A stretch of DNA of 64,000 nucleotides. Origin: Pyropia haitanensis. Its lineage: Eukaryota > Rhodophyta > Bangiophyceae > Bangiales > Bangiaceae. How positions within the stretch are numbered: the stretch's first letter is position 1; each line of letters begins with the position of its first letter. A program made the position numbers and the translations under genes. This document shows, piece by piece, positions 20,518 to 32,262 of this stretch. The notes under the pieces were generated by a model that was given only the letters and a program-made list of their open reading frames with translations, was not told where the DNA came from and made no database searches. The stretch spans positions 2,185,090 through 2,249,089 of the forward strand of contig SDUX01000010.1 in assembly GCA_008729055.1 (NCBI GenBank), written 5' to 3'.

Positions 20518-21811
20518 GGTCCCTTGATTGCTTGGGGGCCTGTCGATTGTGAACGGGGAGACGGTGACGACGTCGGAGGATGGGGAGGGAGAGGGGAAGG
20601 GGGTGAGAGGGAGGATCAGTTGGGCAGTGTGTTGAGGGGTGGTGGGGAAAGGGTGGCCAGGCCGGCGGGCCTGCCGCGTTGCGCACACGACCAAAGGCCG
20701 AGTGGGCGATGGAGACCCTTCCTCTCCACCGCTCCGCCACCGTGCGTGCGGGACGGGGCGCTGAAATAGCCTGGACGCGGAGGCCCCGGCAGTCCAGTGC
20801 GCGGAGTCCACGGCGGTCCCGTGACCGCCCCGGCGGTCTCCTGACAATGGGAAACAGGGGGCTGGAGGGGGGGGGGAGGAGCGGGCGAGGGGGGAGAGGG
20901 AACGCTTGGCGAACGATTGCTCGCCGTGGAAGGGCGTCGAATGCACGGGCGTGGCGGGTCACGTACGGAGCGGCCGCACGCCGGTCGGCGGGACACGCGC
21001 TCGCCGCCCATGGGGAATCCAGACCAGAAAGGCAATCGGTGGGGGGGAGCGGTGAGGGGTGGGAGAGGGGAGAGAGTCGCGCTGACCGCCGCGCGCCCCG
21101 TGTCTTCGCTGTGAAAGCCTCTCCGTTGCGTCGGTGACAGCCAGGTGTCTGCGGAGGGCCCGCTGTACACTGTACACGCCCCCACTCCCACCCCTCCCCG
21201 GCGCCATTGGCTGCCCTCCCGGGTGCAGCGGCCCCCCCCTTGCCGCTCTAGTGCTGGGCGCAAAATCCGACCTCGGCTGTCGCGGCTGCAAGTGGGTACG
21301 GCGAAGTCCACGCCGGATGCGCGCCCACGCTTTCGCGCTCTGGGGTGGCGACCAATGGGACCGGGGGGGGGGGGATGCGGCCGAAAGGCTGGCGGGGTGG
21401 GGTCGGCGGCGACCGCACCCCGCCGTCCGGCGTCGCGTGGCTGGGTGTTGGGTGTCTGCAGCCGGCAACAGACGACAGCGGGGTTTCCGGCCGCACGGTG
21501 GCCGTCGGCTGGGGCCGTGACGCCGCCGGCGGTGCGCGAGCCGCCTGCTGCGCGAGTCGCGGCCTCAGGCCGCCGGCGTCCCTGAGGACGATTGACCAGC
21601 ACGCGAAGAAACACCTCTGAGCGGGCGACGCGGGCGGGTACCACCCGTGCGGGGCCCGCCGCGGCCCAATCCTCCCTGCGGACCACCCCGCGTGCCGCCC
21701 CAACAGCCAGCCACCTTGGTAGACTGCCCCGTCCCGCCCCTGCGAGTGGCACACGTGGGTAGGGGGGGGGGTGCCGGAGTGGAGGGCGTTCAACGCCGCG
21801 GCGGTGGCGGC

Positions 21812-21842
<31 letters not shown>

Positions 21843-24800
21843 CGTCGGGCCCCGCCCGCGCCTCTCCCCTTCGCGAGACCGTGCGCTGCGGCGACGGCGG
21901 CTGGGTTCGACACCACGTGGAAGCCGTCGTCCGGCGTCGTGCCGGGCAGCGCGGGAGAGGACCCCCGGCGGTTGTCGCCGCCGCCGACGGTCGCCGCCAG
22001 GAGCCAGCTGGAGGGTTTGGCGGGGGGCTCACACCAGGACAACGGACGGTGGGCCACCGCCCGAATGGCGCGGGGGAACGGGGGAGCGTGCGAGGGTGCC
22101 CCCCCGGGCGGGGAGAGTCTGAGGGCCACGAAGCCGGCGCCCCTCGGTCGGGAGGGGGCGGCTCGTGCCAGCCAGGCACGAAGGCGGCCAGTGGGGTGGC
22201 GGGGTGAGGCCACGGGTGGCCTGACACTCGGTTTGACCCACGCCTCATCGCGCGGCGAAGCTCGCAGCCACCCACTAGACGGCGGCGAAGTGGCCGTCGC
22301 ATGCACCGCATGCGCCGGCGGATCCCCGGTGCCGCCTGCCTTCCCGAGACCCTCAACGCCGCAGAGGCGAGCGGAAATTTATGGCAGCGCGGCGGCGGTT
22401 CAAATCTCGACGGTGGGAACCACCAGCGCGTCGCGCGGACTGGCCGTCGCGCGACGGGCGACGGGGGGGATGCGCCCCGGCTCGTAGTCCTGGCGGCGGC
22501 CCACCTCCAGGCGGGGTGGTGCGTCTACGCGACAGCCCGCGGTGGGGAGAGCGGATTGTGTCGGTTCCGGTGAAATGAGTGAACTCTGCCGATGAATGTC
22601 CTTGCAGCACATGCCCTCGGCGCCACGGGGGGGCCGCGACGTTGTGTTAAAAAGACAGAACGAGCCGGACTCGGAGATACAGGGCAGCCCGGACAGCGAT
22701 GACTGGCGGGACAGTCCCCTTCCTTGCATGATTTTCCATGCGCTGTCCCTCTCCTCTCGAATCTCGTAGCGGTTGATATACTGAGAGCCAGCCTTTGTGG
22801 CTGGCCCGGCGGGTCGTCTTTTTCTCGGGCCCCTGCGGTCTCAATCAGTGCGTTCTCGCAGGTCTGCCGGGTCTGTCTGTGGCTTGGTGGTGTTGCCTCC
22901 GCGACAGCGGAAGAACCGCCTCGGATGCTGGCGGGTGACAGGCACGCATCAACGTGTCTTCGTGGGAGCCGTCTAGACGGTTGTCCGCTCGACAGGTCGA
23001 CGGGTAGCCTCCGTGACTCTTGGACAACGTCGTGGCCAATGAAGCACACGGATCGTGTGCACCAACTTGATTGGCTGTCGTGGCAATGCGCGGGCCGCCA
23101 TGACCCTATCTCACGCCAGACGGACAGACGAGGCGGATGGCAGCTGGGCTGGGTTCCATCTTTCTTCGAAAAGTCCAGTCCGGCCCATGACTTTGCCACA
23201 GGAGGGGAGTCTCGGGAGGGTCAAGCAGAGCCGAAGTTCCCAGAGTGTCTTCATGAAATTGCGCTGTGGATGGGTGACTCGTACGTGAGTCATCTCCGAC
23301 TCCTTGTCACCCTTCTGTGCCGACTGTAGGGCCGGGCCCGCGCGACACCGTGCTCTCGTGAGCTGTCCATAGATGCGTAGGCGCTGCCCAGAGCGTACAG
23401 CCCCGCGCGAAGCCGCTGCTGAAGGCACGGTGCCGCACACGAGGAAAATTTGGCAGCATCGGGTTGGGGGGACACCGTGTGGGCCCCCTATGGTTCTCGC
23501 GCGTGAAAGATCCCGCCGGTCATCCACTCTCGTTGAGCTATGCATCAGGGAGGTGCAACGCCGTGTTCTCCAGCGACGCTCAAGTCTGAGGAGATGAATC
23601 CGGGCCGGACGGCGAGTGCGAGACGCTGCACCCCAGCTAGCCAAAGACGGGCGCGGCCACAAGTCCTCTGCTATGCACGGCTGTCCACAGCGATTTGTTA
23701 AACAATCGTAGACCCGTAGAACTGCTCGGACCCAGTCGCTTGTCCGGAGACTTGACATGTTCTCGCTCTTCGTGCGTTGCCTAGCTGCTGGCCGTACTCT
23801 GTCCCGACCAGAGTCAAGGTCACTGGTCTCGGCGGTCCTGGCATGGACCCCCGGGCGGGTCAAGCCGCGTGACACTGTAATCTTTGGACTGCCGCCCCCG
23901 GCGAGGCGCCGAGGTGGCGAGGAATCTAGCTCGCGGCCTCCGCGTCGGAATGACAGACACTATCAGGCCTGATGACTGTAGGACAAACGCTTGGATGGTA
24001 CGCGCTCAGGTCGCTCTTCACGATTCTGCGGTGCGTCCACGGCTCAGGAGGGATGTGCTCTATTTTATAGTATCGCAGCGGGAGACGTTTGCTCTCAAAG
24101 CTAGTGGCCCGCAGGCCGAACCTCCCGAGCAATAGGTGACCAGAGGCGTGTGCCTGTACTGTGTGTAGCGTGTTTCAACGTGTGCATGTGTAGTTGTGAC
24201 CTGTGAAGTGCAACTGCTACGGCCGCTCGTCCCACGGACAGGATAGACCCGAGAGCGCTTCTCTGCTCTCTGCGGCATCCTTCTTCCGTTGTCGCACCCC
24301 TCTCCGGCCGTGCGGCTTTCCGTCGTCGGTCGGCGCTGTCCTGCGAGGCTGCCTTCATGGGGATACGACTCTGATCGCGTCTTGTAGCTTCCCCATCAAC
24401 CCCGAAAACCGCTGGAAATTCCCCCTGACCTTCATTCGAATACGCACACAATGATAGACGGCAGAGGTGCCCTCCTTGACCCCTTTATGTTGTTCTGTCC
24501 CGCGCATATCATCGATATGGCTCTGAAGCACTGTCTACGTGTTCTCATGCGCCACGAGGCTCCCAGGTCGCCCGTGTTGTCTCTGTTTCCGCGAGTGTCT
24601 GACCTGCGCGAATGCTGCCGCTTCAGTGACAAGCGCTTCATCTCATATAGCCGGTAGGAACTGGCAGTGGACAGAAGGGGAGAAGTGACAGTGGGAAGAA
24701 GGGGAGCAGGGACAGTGGACCGAATAGGCCGGGGCAGAGAGCAGAGAGCGGAGGCAGAAGAGGGTTGGCATCGTCGGCCAACGTATGAGGCGGATCGAAG

Positions 24801-25230
24801 AAATAATACTTGTCTGCGCAATCTTCAAATTGTCGAATGAGCACCTAGTGCCGTGATAAGTGCGCAGCCGAGCCGTAACTTGCCGGTACGACGTGCGCAA
24901 TACCGCTGCAACTTACCTGAGGCAATCTGCCGCGAGCTTCGATGCGACCGCCGCCGCTTCCGGTCGAGGACAACATGGGCGCCAAGCCATCACCGCCGTG
25001 GAGCACTGGGAAGGCATCCGTGGCCCGCTCTTCTTTTGCCGGCTACCACTGCTCATCCCGTTCTGTGGGTCCATCCGAAGACCGGCTGCTAGTTTTGTCC
25101 TTTTCCTCCTCTCTTCATCCTCTTTGTTTCTGGCTCTTGCGGCCGGTTCTGTTGTGTGCGCAGACTCTCGCCGACCAGTGCTTCTGGCTGGCCTGAACTG
25201 TACCCTGCCGCCGCTCCCACTTCTCGCGGC
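20518..25230. other. Gene desert with a lower-GC core
   Basis: 20.5-22.3 kb is GC-rich low complexity. From ~22.5 to ~24.9 kb GC drops visibly, stops occur in all frames, and no conserved protein can be read. The longest frame (23111-23875, minus) has no recognisable domain. The core could hold decayed mobile DNA or non-coding RNA; I found no supporting motif. Confidence 0.4.
24663..24720. repeat. Short tandem repeat, 24 bp unit, ~2.4 copies
   Basis: Units start at 24663, 24687 and 24711 with GRCAGTGG and share the AGAAGGGGAG core; period exactly 24 bp. Confidence 0.75.
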
Positions 25231-26036
25231 ATGGCTTTCCTATCCCCCTTCCCCCCCCCCTTTGTTTCCTTATCCACACGGACGCTCCTGTCGGCAACCC
25301 GACGGCGGCCAGCTGTCCTCGTGCCCCCCCCGGTCGCGTCGCCCCCTCCCCCCCCTGCCGGTTACCAGTCCGAACCGCTCCCACCTGTGGTCGCCGCAAC
25401 GGTCGGTCTTCGTCGTCCTCGTCCAGCCGGGGTCGCCCTCCACCCACTCCGCGCTTCGGTGAGCAGCCCTCCGCGGGTGGACAGCGTCGCCGGCCTGTAC
25501 GTGTCGGGGAGCTGCTCAAGCGTGAGCTGTCTGGCGTCATTCCTTCCCTCTTTTCGCGCGACTATGTGCGGGAGGAAGGGGCGGGCAGCGCCTCGTCGGT
25601 GCTCATCTCCATCATGGACGTGCGGGTGAGCGACGACCTGCGGTCCGCGCGGGTCAAGGTGAGCGTCTTGGGCGACGCCGGCGTGCGGGCAACTGCCATG
25701 AGCTGGCTCAAGTCTGCCCGCCGGACTATTCGCCACGAGGTGGCTCGTGAGTTGCGGGGTATGAAGACCATCCCTGAGCTGGTATTCGACGAGAGTTTTG
25801 TGGCCGACTCGTTTGCAACGGTGGGCGTTATTGAGCGGCTCGCCGCGGAACGCCGCGAGCGGGAGGCGGCAGGGGGTAAGGCGGCAGCAGCACCGTCGAG
25901 CATCAAGTCCAACTTCTCGCTGGCAGATGTGGACGGCCTGACAGATGAGGAGGTGGAGCGGCTGGAGCGGCTGGAGCAGCTGGACGGGCTGGACGGACTG
26001 GACGACGACGACGACGACGTAATCATTCGTGAGTGA
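25231..26036 (+). CDS. rbfA: Plastid-type ribosome-binding factor A (RbfA)
   Basis: RbfA binds the small ribosomal subunit and helps mature the 5' end of its rRNA. The conserved body spans bases ~25475-25810: Arg-Pro-Val-Arg-Val-Gly-Glu-Leu-Leu-Lys-Arg-Glu-Leu, then Ser-Asp-Asp-Leu-Arg-Ser-Ala-Arg-Val-Lys-Val-Ser-Val-Leu-Gly, Arg-Arg-Thr-Ile-Arg-His-Glu-Val-Ala, and Ile-Pro-Glu-Leu-Val-Phe-Asp-Glu-Ser. An acidic C-terminal tail (Leu/Asp-rich, ending Ile-Ile-Arg-Glu) follows. That body has no ATG in its own frame. The ATG at 25231, two bases out of phase, opens Met-Ala-Phe-Leu-Ser-Pro and a Ser/Thr/Arg-rich stretch, the form of a red algal plastid transit peptide. The frames meet across C8 runs at 25324-25331 and 25348-25355. 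I infer one plastid-targeted protein and a miscounted C run, or a short intron there. Confidence 0.82.
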
Positions 26037-26529
26037 GGGGGAGAGGGTGGGATATTGCACCAACGGGCAAGAGGGGGTGGGGAAGCATCAACTGGCGTAC
26101 ATGTAGGTGGAACACGTGGCTTGTGAGCACGGCGTCTGCCAACGCTATCAAGGGATGATTGCTGCCGCAGGCCTAGGCCGCGAGGGTACCCGTAGCTTTT
26201 GACCGTCCGCGACTGAGATGCGCTCACGCCCAGGGTCACGCAAATGTCATACCCCGCGCTCGGTACGAGGTCGCCGGGAGAGGCAAGCTCTTGGTTAACA
26301 CCGGCGAGGGCGCAGAGAAAGAGGCGGAGGGGGGAGGGTGCACAGCAGAAGGGAAATCCGCACTCGACTAGAGCAGGCGATCACGACCAGGCAAACCACG
26401 TACACGCAACCAGGATGTATTCACCGCCCGACAGGAACGTGCACGTCCATCGCGGGCGCGGCCAAGTCTCTTGGTCCTGTACACGAGGGGCCCACCACTC
26501 CGTGGGCGCCACGCCGGGTCCGCCCCCGC
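26037..26529. other. Intergenic region between converging rbfA and KISH genes
   Basis: About 490 bp of ordinary composition; 3' untranslated regions of both genes are expected. No ORF or RNA gene seen. Confidence 0.45.
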
Positions 26530-27364
26530 TCACTTGGTGAGCAATACGCTAACCGACATGCACAGGCACGCCGCGCACACCCACGGGCTGAGGCGCTCAC
26601 CTACACGCCATCGGCAATAGGCACGCGGATGGCGGCCATGCGCAAGCCACCCAAAAGTCAGAGAGATACCATGCCACGTGACACAGGAGCACGTCAGAGA
26701 ACGTCAAACCTGACAACAACAGAGCGCCGGTACGTCAGAGAGGCTGCATTGAACGCAAAGGGGGAGGTGGCACGCGGCGAGACAGACACATTGGCACGCT
26801 TCCCGCAGCAATCACGAACGACACTTGCAGCCCCGCGACACCGCCGCCATTGAAGGGGGCCAGCTGCGTCATCCACGTACCAATACGAGCAGCTTTCCAA
26901 AACACGCCGAGGAACCTGTGTTACCGGGACCGAAACGAATGAGGAGTCAAGCACCGGACGCCCATGCAAAAAAAAAGCATGACAACGGCACCAGAAAAAG
27001 ATAAAGCAACGGAATCAGCACCGCGAGCAGGGCCAAGCCTCTTGCCTCTCCCCAGCCCATAGGACACGCCGCGCACACGCGCACCACAACGACACACCGT
27101 GCGGACCAACCGTCGTCGCACGCACGCCCACCCGCCCGCCCGCCCGTCCACCCGCTCGCCCGCCCGCCCACCCGCCGGACCGCCCGCCCGCCCGCCGGCA
27201 TCGATCCGCCCGTCTTGCGCCGCCACCACCCACCTCCCTCACCCGACGTACCCGGTCCGATTTCTATCCAGCAGTGCCGGGTAGAGCGCGCGGATATAGG
27301 CGCAGGTGCAGATAAGGAGCAGCACCACAATGAGCAGGCTCTGGAAGTTGAAGATGGCCGACAT
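26530..27364 (-). CDS. TMEM167: KISH/TMEM167 family small secretory-pathway membrane protein, three exons
   Basis: KISH proteins are ~72-residue Golgi/early secretory membrane proteins needed for constitutive secretion in animals. Exon 1 (27364-27252) encodes Met-Ser-Ala-Ile-Phe-Asn-Phe-Gln-Ser, a Leu/Val/Ile membrane segment, and Leu-Leu-Asp-Arg-Asn-Arg-Thr. Exon 2 is only 35 bp (26915-26881) and encodes [11 protein letters not shown]. Exon 3 (26600-26530) encodes Gly-Glu-Arg-Leu-Ser-Pro-Trp-Val and the second membrane segment. The joined protein is 72 residues, the same length as human KISH-A, with near-identical N terminus. Both donors are GTACGT; acceptors are CACAG and TGTAG. Phases agree at both junctions. 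Intron 1 contains a CCCG-rich microsatellite (27117-27200). Confidence 0.93.
26601..26880 (-). other. Intron 2 of KISH gene
   Basis: 280 bp, GTACGT...GTAG, phase 1; follows the 35 bp exon. Confidence 0.9.
26916..27251 (-). other. Intron 1 of KISH gene
   Basis: 336 bp, GTACGT...ACAG, phase 2. Contains the CCCGCCCG-type microsatellite. Confidence 0.9.
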
Positions 27365-30189
27365 GGCGACAAAAGAGGGGCGAAGCGAAAGGGAAATAAG
27401 GGGGTGGGGGGGAGAGCGCGCGGGGCCCCGCACGCCGCCGAGGGCGGCGAGGCGTGACGGGCGTCGCCGACGGGCGACGATGCCCGCTGAGGGTGGGACG
27501 GATGCCGAGTAGGGATGTGCAGAAAGGCCCGGGACAGATTTGCTGCTGTCTTTCTCTGCCCGCTGTCGGAAAGAGGGGGACATCGTTCGACAGAGGGACG
27601 TCCCTTCCTGAAGCCAAAAAGGACTTCTGAGCCAGGAGCGTTCCCAATTCCATCCCTGATTGGCTCAGCACAGTCTGACGCACAACAGCTCCACAGCACC
27701 CGCTCCCTTGTCACCGCCTCACCGCCACTGCCCCCCTCCTTACAAAAAAAAAAAAAAAAAATCCCCCGCCCCCCCCCCCCGCCCCCTGGCACGCGACGGT
27801 CGTTCCCCAGCCGCAGCACCCCCCCCGCCCTGACGGGCAGCCCGCACCGGGACGCGGCCGCCCGCCACGACGCGGGCGCCGTGGTTGCACGGCGGCCACG
27901 AAGGGAGCGGCCGGGAAGGTCCCTGAAAGAGACCCCCACCGCCGCCGCGGGGGGGTTCCCCCACCGCCGGCGGTTGTCGCTCCACGTGCGGCCCACCGGG
28001 GGGTAAGAGGAGGAGGAGGGGGAAAAGGAGGAGGAGGAAGAAAGGGGGTAGAAGGCGCTCGCCGACGTGGCCGCCGCCGCGGGCGCCGCGGGCGCCGCGC
28101 CCAGCCGAATGGAACCACCGCCGGCGCCACCGCCGCCACCACCCGACACCGCATATGGGTTGCCGCCGCCGCCGCTGCCGCCGCTGCCGCTGCCGCTGCC
28201 GCCGCCGCCGCCCCGGCGGGTATCGCCCCCGCCGTCGCCCCAGCCACCGCCCCACCCAGGTGTTGTTAACAGCCCGCTGGCTCCGCGGGGGGCGTAGGGG
28301 ATGAAGAACCATGGTGTTTGGTTGAGGTGGGGTGTGGTGTGGGAGGTGAGACTCAGTATCCGAGGCGGACGAAGACGGAAGCAGGGACAGTGATGGCGAC
28401 GACGAGCAGTCGTTCCGCAAGGAAGGAGAGCGAGCGGCAGTGCGGAGTTGTGGACACGTGGTGGGGATATATACTCCATTCCCGTGTGCAAGCCACGTGT
28501 CGGAAAGAAACGGAAAGAAATTTCCTGTCACGACATCGCGTAGGAAGGCGACAGTGAGAGGGGTCGGACATTTCCATGAAATTTCATGACAGATCGTGAC
28601 ATTGCACACCCCTAATGCCGAGGTGGTCTCTGATGCGGGCTTGGACAGCGACCGTGCACGTATCCCGAGGCTGACAGAAACAGAGCCACGTGTCAATTAT
28701 CAAAGAAAAAACCAATTATGCGGTGGTGTCTGCCAAACCAAGAGATCAGTACAGCCTGTTGTGATCTTGCTGGCGTGCATCGTCATGGATCCTTGCTGTA
28801 CCAAAACTGACGCGTCACACGGCTGGCAGTGACCGCAGCCACCCATCTGCCGCATTGCGGGCTGTGTGGCACGCGCACACCAGCTAGAGGAAGAAGGTCC
28901 AGTCACCGTGCACACGATTCTTCTTGTGACTTTCGATTGGCGGGAACAACAGCCGTCAGCCTTAAAAAGAGAGTTTTATACTTGATGACATCCAGCATCC
29001 GCCACGACTGACAAGTCCACAGAACGGACTCGCTGACCATCGAAACAGCGCTGTTCATTGGCGTCTACCAGTCAATCCGTCCCCGATCGCGGCCAGAGTA
29101 CTTCTCAAAGTGTACTCTTCTCTTTGCACGTGCAGCAATTCACCACGAACGAGCTGGTGAAGGTAATTACTCATGGGTACACGTTGTCTTGATACTGTTT
29201 GGCGCAGCCGCCAATACGGACTCGACGGCTCCGATCTTTTCGCTAGCGTCGCCGGCACCGAGGGGACCCGGGGCCCAGTCAATCCCAGCTGGGGGACAGT
29301 GGGCCATCTGTTGCCGCGCTGGGGCGTCCGCGGCCGCCCCAGGCCGCCCAATGCACTGCTGGAGGCGAGTTCGAGAGCGCCCCCCCACCACCCCCCCTGC
29401 AAGGGCGCCGCGCCTGACGCGCGGAGCAGGAACACATCGGCGAGGCCGCTCCATTTCGTCAGCCCCGCCGCCGGCGCCCCCCAATTTGTCAGTGCTTGGC
29501 CGAAACACCTCACCGCCCCGCCCCTCCGCCCACGCGGCCGTCGAGACGCGGCAGGTCGCGTCACCCCCCCCGTGCGGGGTCGCCAGGGGCTATCGTTCAT
29601 CTCCCGCAACCCCCACCCATCCCCCCCCAGAGCCGCCGCCCTCGTCGGGTCGGGGGCACACGTCGCCTTGGCTGGGCCACGCCCGCGGTCGCGGCGGCCG
29701 CCCCTGCCCCCCAAGCACCGCCCGCCCGGCGCCTCACGCTGGCGCCGTGGCGGCTGGCGGTCTGCGGGGCCCCACCGGCCGCGTCCGCACCGGCGTGCAT
29801 GGGCTCTCGCCACCGGCGGGGGGGGGGGGCGTGCGCCCTCGGGCCCGTGCCGCGGCCGCCCCGCGTCGCGTCACGCCCGGCCCGCCGCCGCCGCCGCCGC
29901 CGCCGCCACCGGGGCTGCGCGCCAGCGTGACGCCCGCCACCGCCGCCACCGCCGCCGCCGCCGCGTCCGCCGTCGCTGTCGCCGCCACCGTGACTGCCGC
30001 TGCCGCTGCTCCCCGCCGAGCGCCGCCGCCGTGCGTGGCGGCTTGGTGCCAACGCCCCGCGGCGTGACACTGCCGCGTCGTCCGGCTGGGGTGTCGCGGA
30101 TCGGCCGGGAGCTGCACGCCTTTCCGCGACGGGCCAGCGGGACCCCCTCCCCCCCCTCCACCCTACTGGCGCCTTCCTCTCCCCACATC
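27365..30189. other. No firm gene; KISH promoter side, a doubtful minus-strand frame, bZIP 5' region
   Basis: Between 28316 and ~27740 the minus strand can be read as a Gly/Ser-rich protein beginning Phe-Phe-Ile-Pro-Tyr-Ala-Pro-Arg-Gly, but it has no in-frame ATG. The ATG at 28313 is in another frame. A TATATA-like element lies at 28467-28473. An A18-C run sits at 27746-27775. 28.5-29.17 kb is of lower GC with no ORF. 29.17-30.19 kb is open low complexity upstream of the bZIP start. I do not call a gene. Confidence 0.35.
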
Positions 30190-32262
30190 ATGAGTGGCGG
30201 TACCCCCACTGGCGGTCTCGTGTCGGCGCCCCCTCCTCCCCTCCCGTCCCCCACTCCGTCTTGGAATGCCACTCCCTCCGCCTCTTTGCCGCCCCCCCCC
30301 GCCGCGCCGCGGGTCGCCCTCCCCGTCAGCACCCCCTACTACACCTCCGCCGGCTGGGGTGTGTCGCCCTCGCCACCACCCGCTGGCGGTGGATTGCCTG
30401 GCACCACGCCCACACCCGCTCCCGGCTATGATGGTGGCGGCGGCGGCGGCGGCTCTGGCGGTGGTAGCGGCGGCACTGGCGGCGACGACTCGGCCGTGCG
30501 GACGCCCGCGCGGCTGTCGTTGGCGCTCCCATCGCCCTGCCGGCCGCCCAGCCTCGCGTCCCCCTTTTCGGTGAGCCCGGCATGGTCTTCGTCGGCGCGG
30601 CCGGTCGTCCGGGACGCGGAGATGCTCCAGGCGGCGTGGCTGCTGAGTGAGTTCGCGACGCCCCCGCCACCTGGCTCGGGCCGCACGAACGAGGGCGAGA
30701 GGGGGGGCGGAGGCGGGGGTCGCCGCCGAGACGGCTGGGATCCCCTGGGGGGGAGCAACGACGCGGCCGCCGCGATGGGCCTCCCCGTCGCGAGCAGCCC
30801 AGGGTCCACCCCACTGCCGCCGCCGACGGCGGAGAAGCGGGACCGCGGTGGTGGGGGTGCCAGCCCGGCCGCCGCCCCCTCCTCGTCGTTGCCGCCGGCG
30901 TCCCCGCCTCCCCCACGGCCGCTGCCGCCGCCGCCGCCGCCGCCGCCCCCACCCCCGGGACGGGCACGCAAGCGCGGGGGGGCAGCGCCGCAGTTGCTGA
31001 GGGGAACGCCCGCGGGGGGCGCGCGGAAGAAGCGCCGCGGCCCGGCCGGCCTGGCGCCGGCGCCCCCCGCTCCCGTCCGCGGGGGGCTCGTGGGCGCTTG
31101 GGCGGCGACCCCTGCGGACCACGGCGGGCGGCCACCACCAGCCGGCGCGCCAGCTACCACGACACCGGTGGCGCTCGCGCTGCCACCGCCGGCTGCCGCA
31201 CAGCGGCCTCCGCAGTCGCAGACGCCGTCGCCGCCACCGCCGCCCGTGCCGCCGCTTCCGTCTCGCGGTGATGCCGATGGTGTGTGGCCTGGTCGTGGCC
31301 GGTCGACCGCTGCGGCGGTCGCGGCCGCGGCTGCACCCGTTGCGCCGTCGGCCGCGGCCGCCGCGGGTGCGCCCGCGGCGGTGATCACCCGCGCGGGCAG
31401 CCCGCCCGGCGGTGGGCCAGACGTGCCCATCAGCCCCGTGTCAGGCGCGAGGGCCAGCACCACCGACGGCAGCGGCCGCAGCAGCAGCAGCAGCGGCGGC
31501 GGCAGCGGCGGCACTGGCAGCGGGAGCAGCGGCAGTGGTGGGGCCGCCAAGGAGGGCGTGCCCGACGCAGCCGCCCGGCCGTTGTTGCCGCGACGTTCGC
31601 CGGCCCCGTTGGCGACCGCGCTGCTGCCGGCTGCCGCGGCTGCTCAGGCCACCGCGCTGGCCGCCGCCGCCGCCGTGGTGCCGGTGACTCGCGCGGTCGC
31701 GGCGCCCGCGGCCGGCGCCGCAACCGCCAATGGCACTGCCGCGGCCGCGGCAGCCACGGAGGACGCGGCCATGGCCGCCGCGTCGGCCGCGGCGGCGGCG
31801 ACAGTGGCGGTCCCCCCCGCGCTCGCCCCCGGCGGCGCGCACCCCACCGCCGGGGGCACCCGCCTGAGCGCCCTCGCGCGCGCCAAGGCGCGCGCGCGGC
31901 TCGCGGCGGACCGCTTTGCAGAGCTCCGCAAGGTCGCCAAGGCCGCTGAGTCGGACACCGCCGTCGCGGCGGTCGCCGCCGCGCGGGCGGCGGCGGAAGC
32001 GGACGGCGGCACGCCCGCTTCGCGGTCGCGGCTGACGTACATGCAGTACCGCCGGCGGCTGCAGCTGAACCAGCAGTCCGCGGCGGTGTCGCGGGTGTAC
32101 CGGCAGCGGTACCCGGATGAGCTCGAGGCGGAGGTGCGGGCGGTGGAGGCGTCGCTCGCCGCCACGAGGGAGGTCGCCGCCGTCCTGCGCGCGGAGCATG
32201 GGCTGCTGCGGGCGGCGGTGGAGGCGGCGTCGCGGGGGGCGGGGTGGGGGGGGCACCCGTGA
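30190..32262 (+). CDS. bZIP-like transcription factor
   Basis: The ATG at 30190 (Met-Ser-Gly-Gly-Thr-Pro) gives 690 residues in one frame. Most of it is Pro/Ala/Ser/Gly-rich, as in activation regions. The DNA-binding end is at the C terminus. From residue ~617 come Tyr-Arg-Arg-Arg-Leu-Gln-Leu, then Asn627, seven residues, Arg, nine residues, Leu: exactly the bZIP N-x7-R-x9-L spacing (Asn-Gln-Gln-Ser-Ala-Ala-Val-Ser-Arg). The zipper that follows is Ala/Val/Leu-rich with heptad positions Leu-Val-Thr-Leu-Leu, weaker than usual, and a Pro sits in the hinge. bZIP proteins bind ACGT- or TGAC-type sites as dimers. A longer frame extends upstream to 29173 but without sequence of protein character. 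Converges on the JmjC gene. Confidence 0.78.
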   Translation: MSGGTPTGGLVSAPPPPLPSPTPSWNATPSASLPPPPAAPRVALPVSTPYYTSAGWGVSPSPPPAGGGLPGTTPTPAPGYDGGGGGGGSGGGSGGTGGDDSAVRTPARLSLALPSPCRPPSLASPFSVSPAWSSSARPVVRDAEMLQAAWLLSEFATPPPPGSGRTNEGERGGGGGGRRRDGWDPLGGSNDAAAAMGLPVASSPGSTPLPPPTAEKRDRGGGGASPAAAPSSSLPPASPPPPRPLPPPPPPPPPPPGRARKRGGAAPQLLRGTPAGGARKKRRGPAGLAPAPPAPVRGGLVGAWAATPADHGGRPPPAGAPATTTPVALALPPPAAAQRPPQSQTPSPPPPPVPPLPSRGDADGVWPGRGRSTAAAVAAAAAPVAPSAAAAAGAPAAVITRAGSPPGGGPDVPISPVSGARASTTDGSGRSSSSSGGGSGGTGSGSSGSGGAAKEGVPDAAARPLLPRRSPAPLATALLPAAAAAQATALAAAAAVVPVTRAVAAPAAGAATANGTAAAAAATEDAAMAAASAAAAATVAVPPALAPGGAHPTAGGTRLSALARAKARARLAADRFAELRKVAKAAESDTAVAAVAAARAAAEADGGTPASRSRLTYMQYRRRLQLNQQSAAVSRVYRQRYPDELEAEVRAVEASLAATREVAAVLRAEHGLLRAAVEAASRGAGWGGHP

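Noticed and set aside
22396..22425. GGTTCAAATC, a tRNA B-box-like sequence
   Set aside because: No A box at the right distance and no cloverleaf could be drawn.
23111..23875. 254-codon minus frame in the lower-GC desert
   Set aside because: No domain; length is possible by chance.
27711..28316. Minus-strand Gly/Ser-rich frame starting Phe-Phe-Ile-Pro-Tyr
   Set aside because: No in-frame ATG and no domain; only the first ~20 residues look protein-like.
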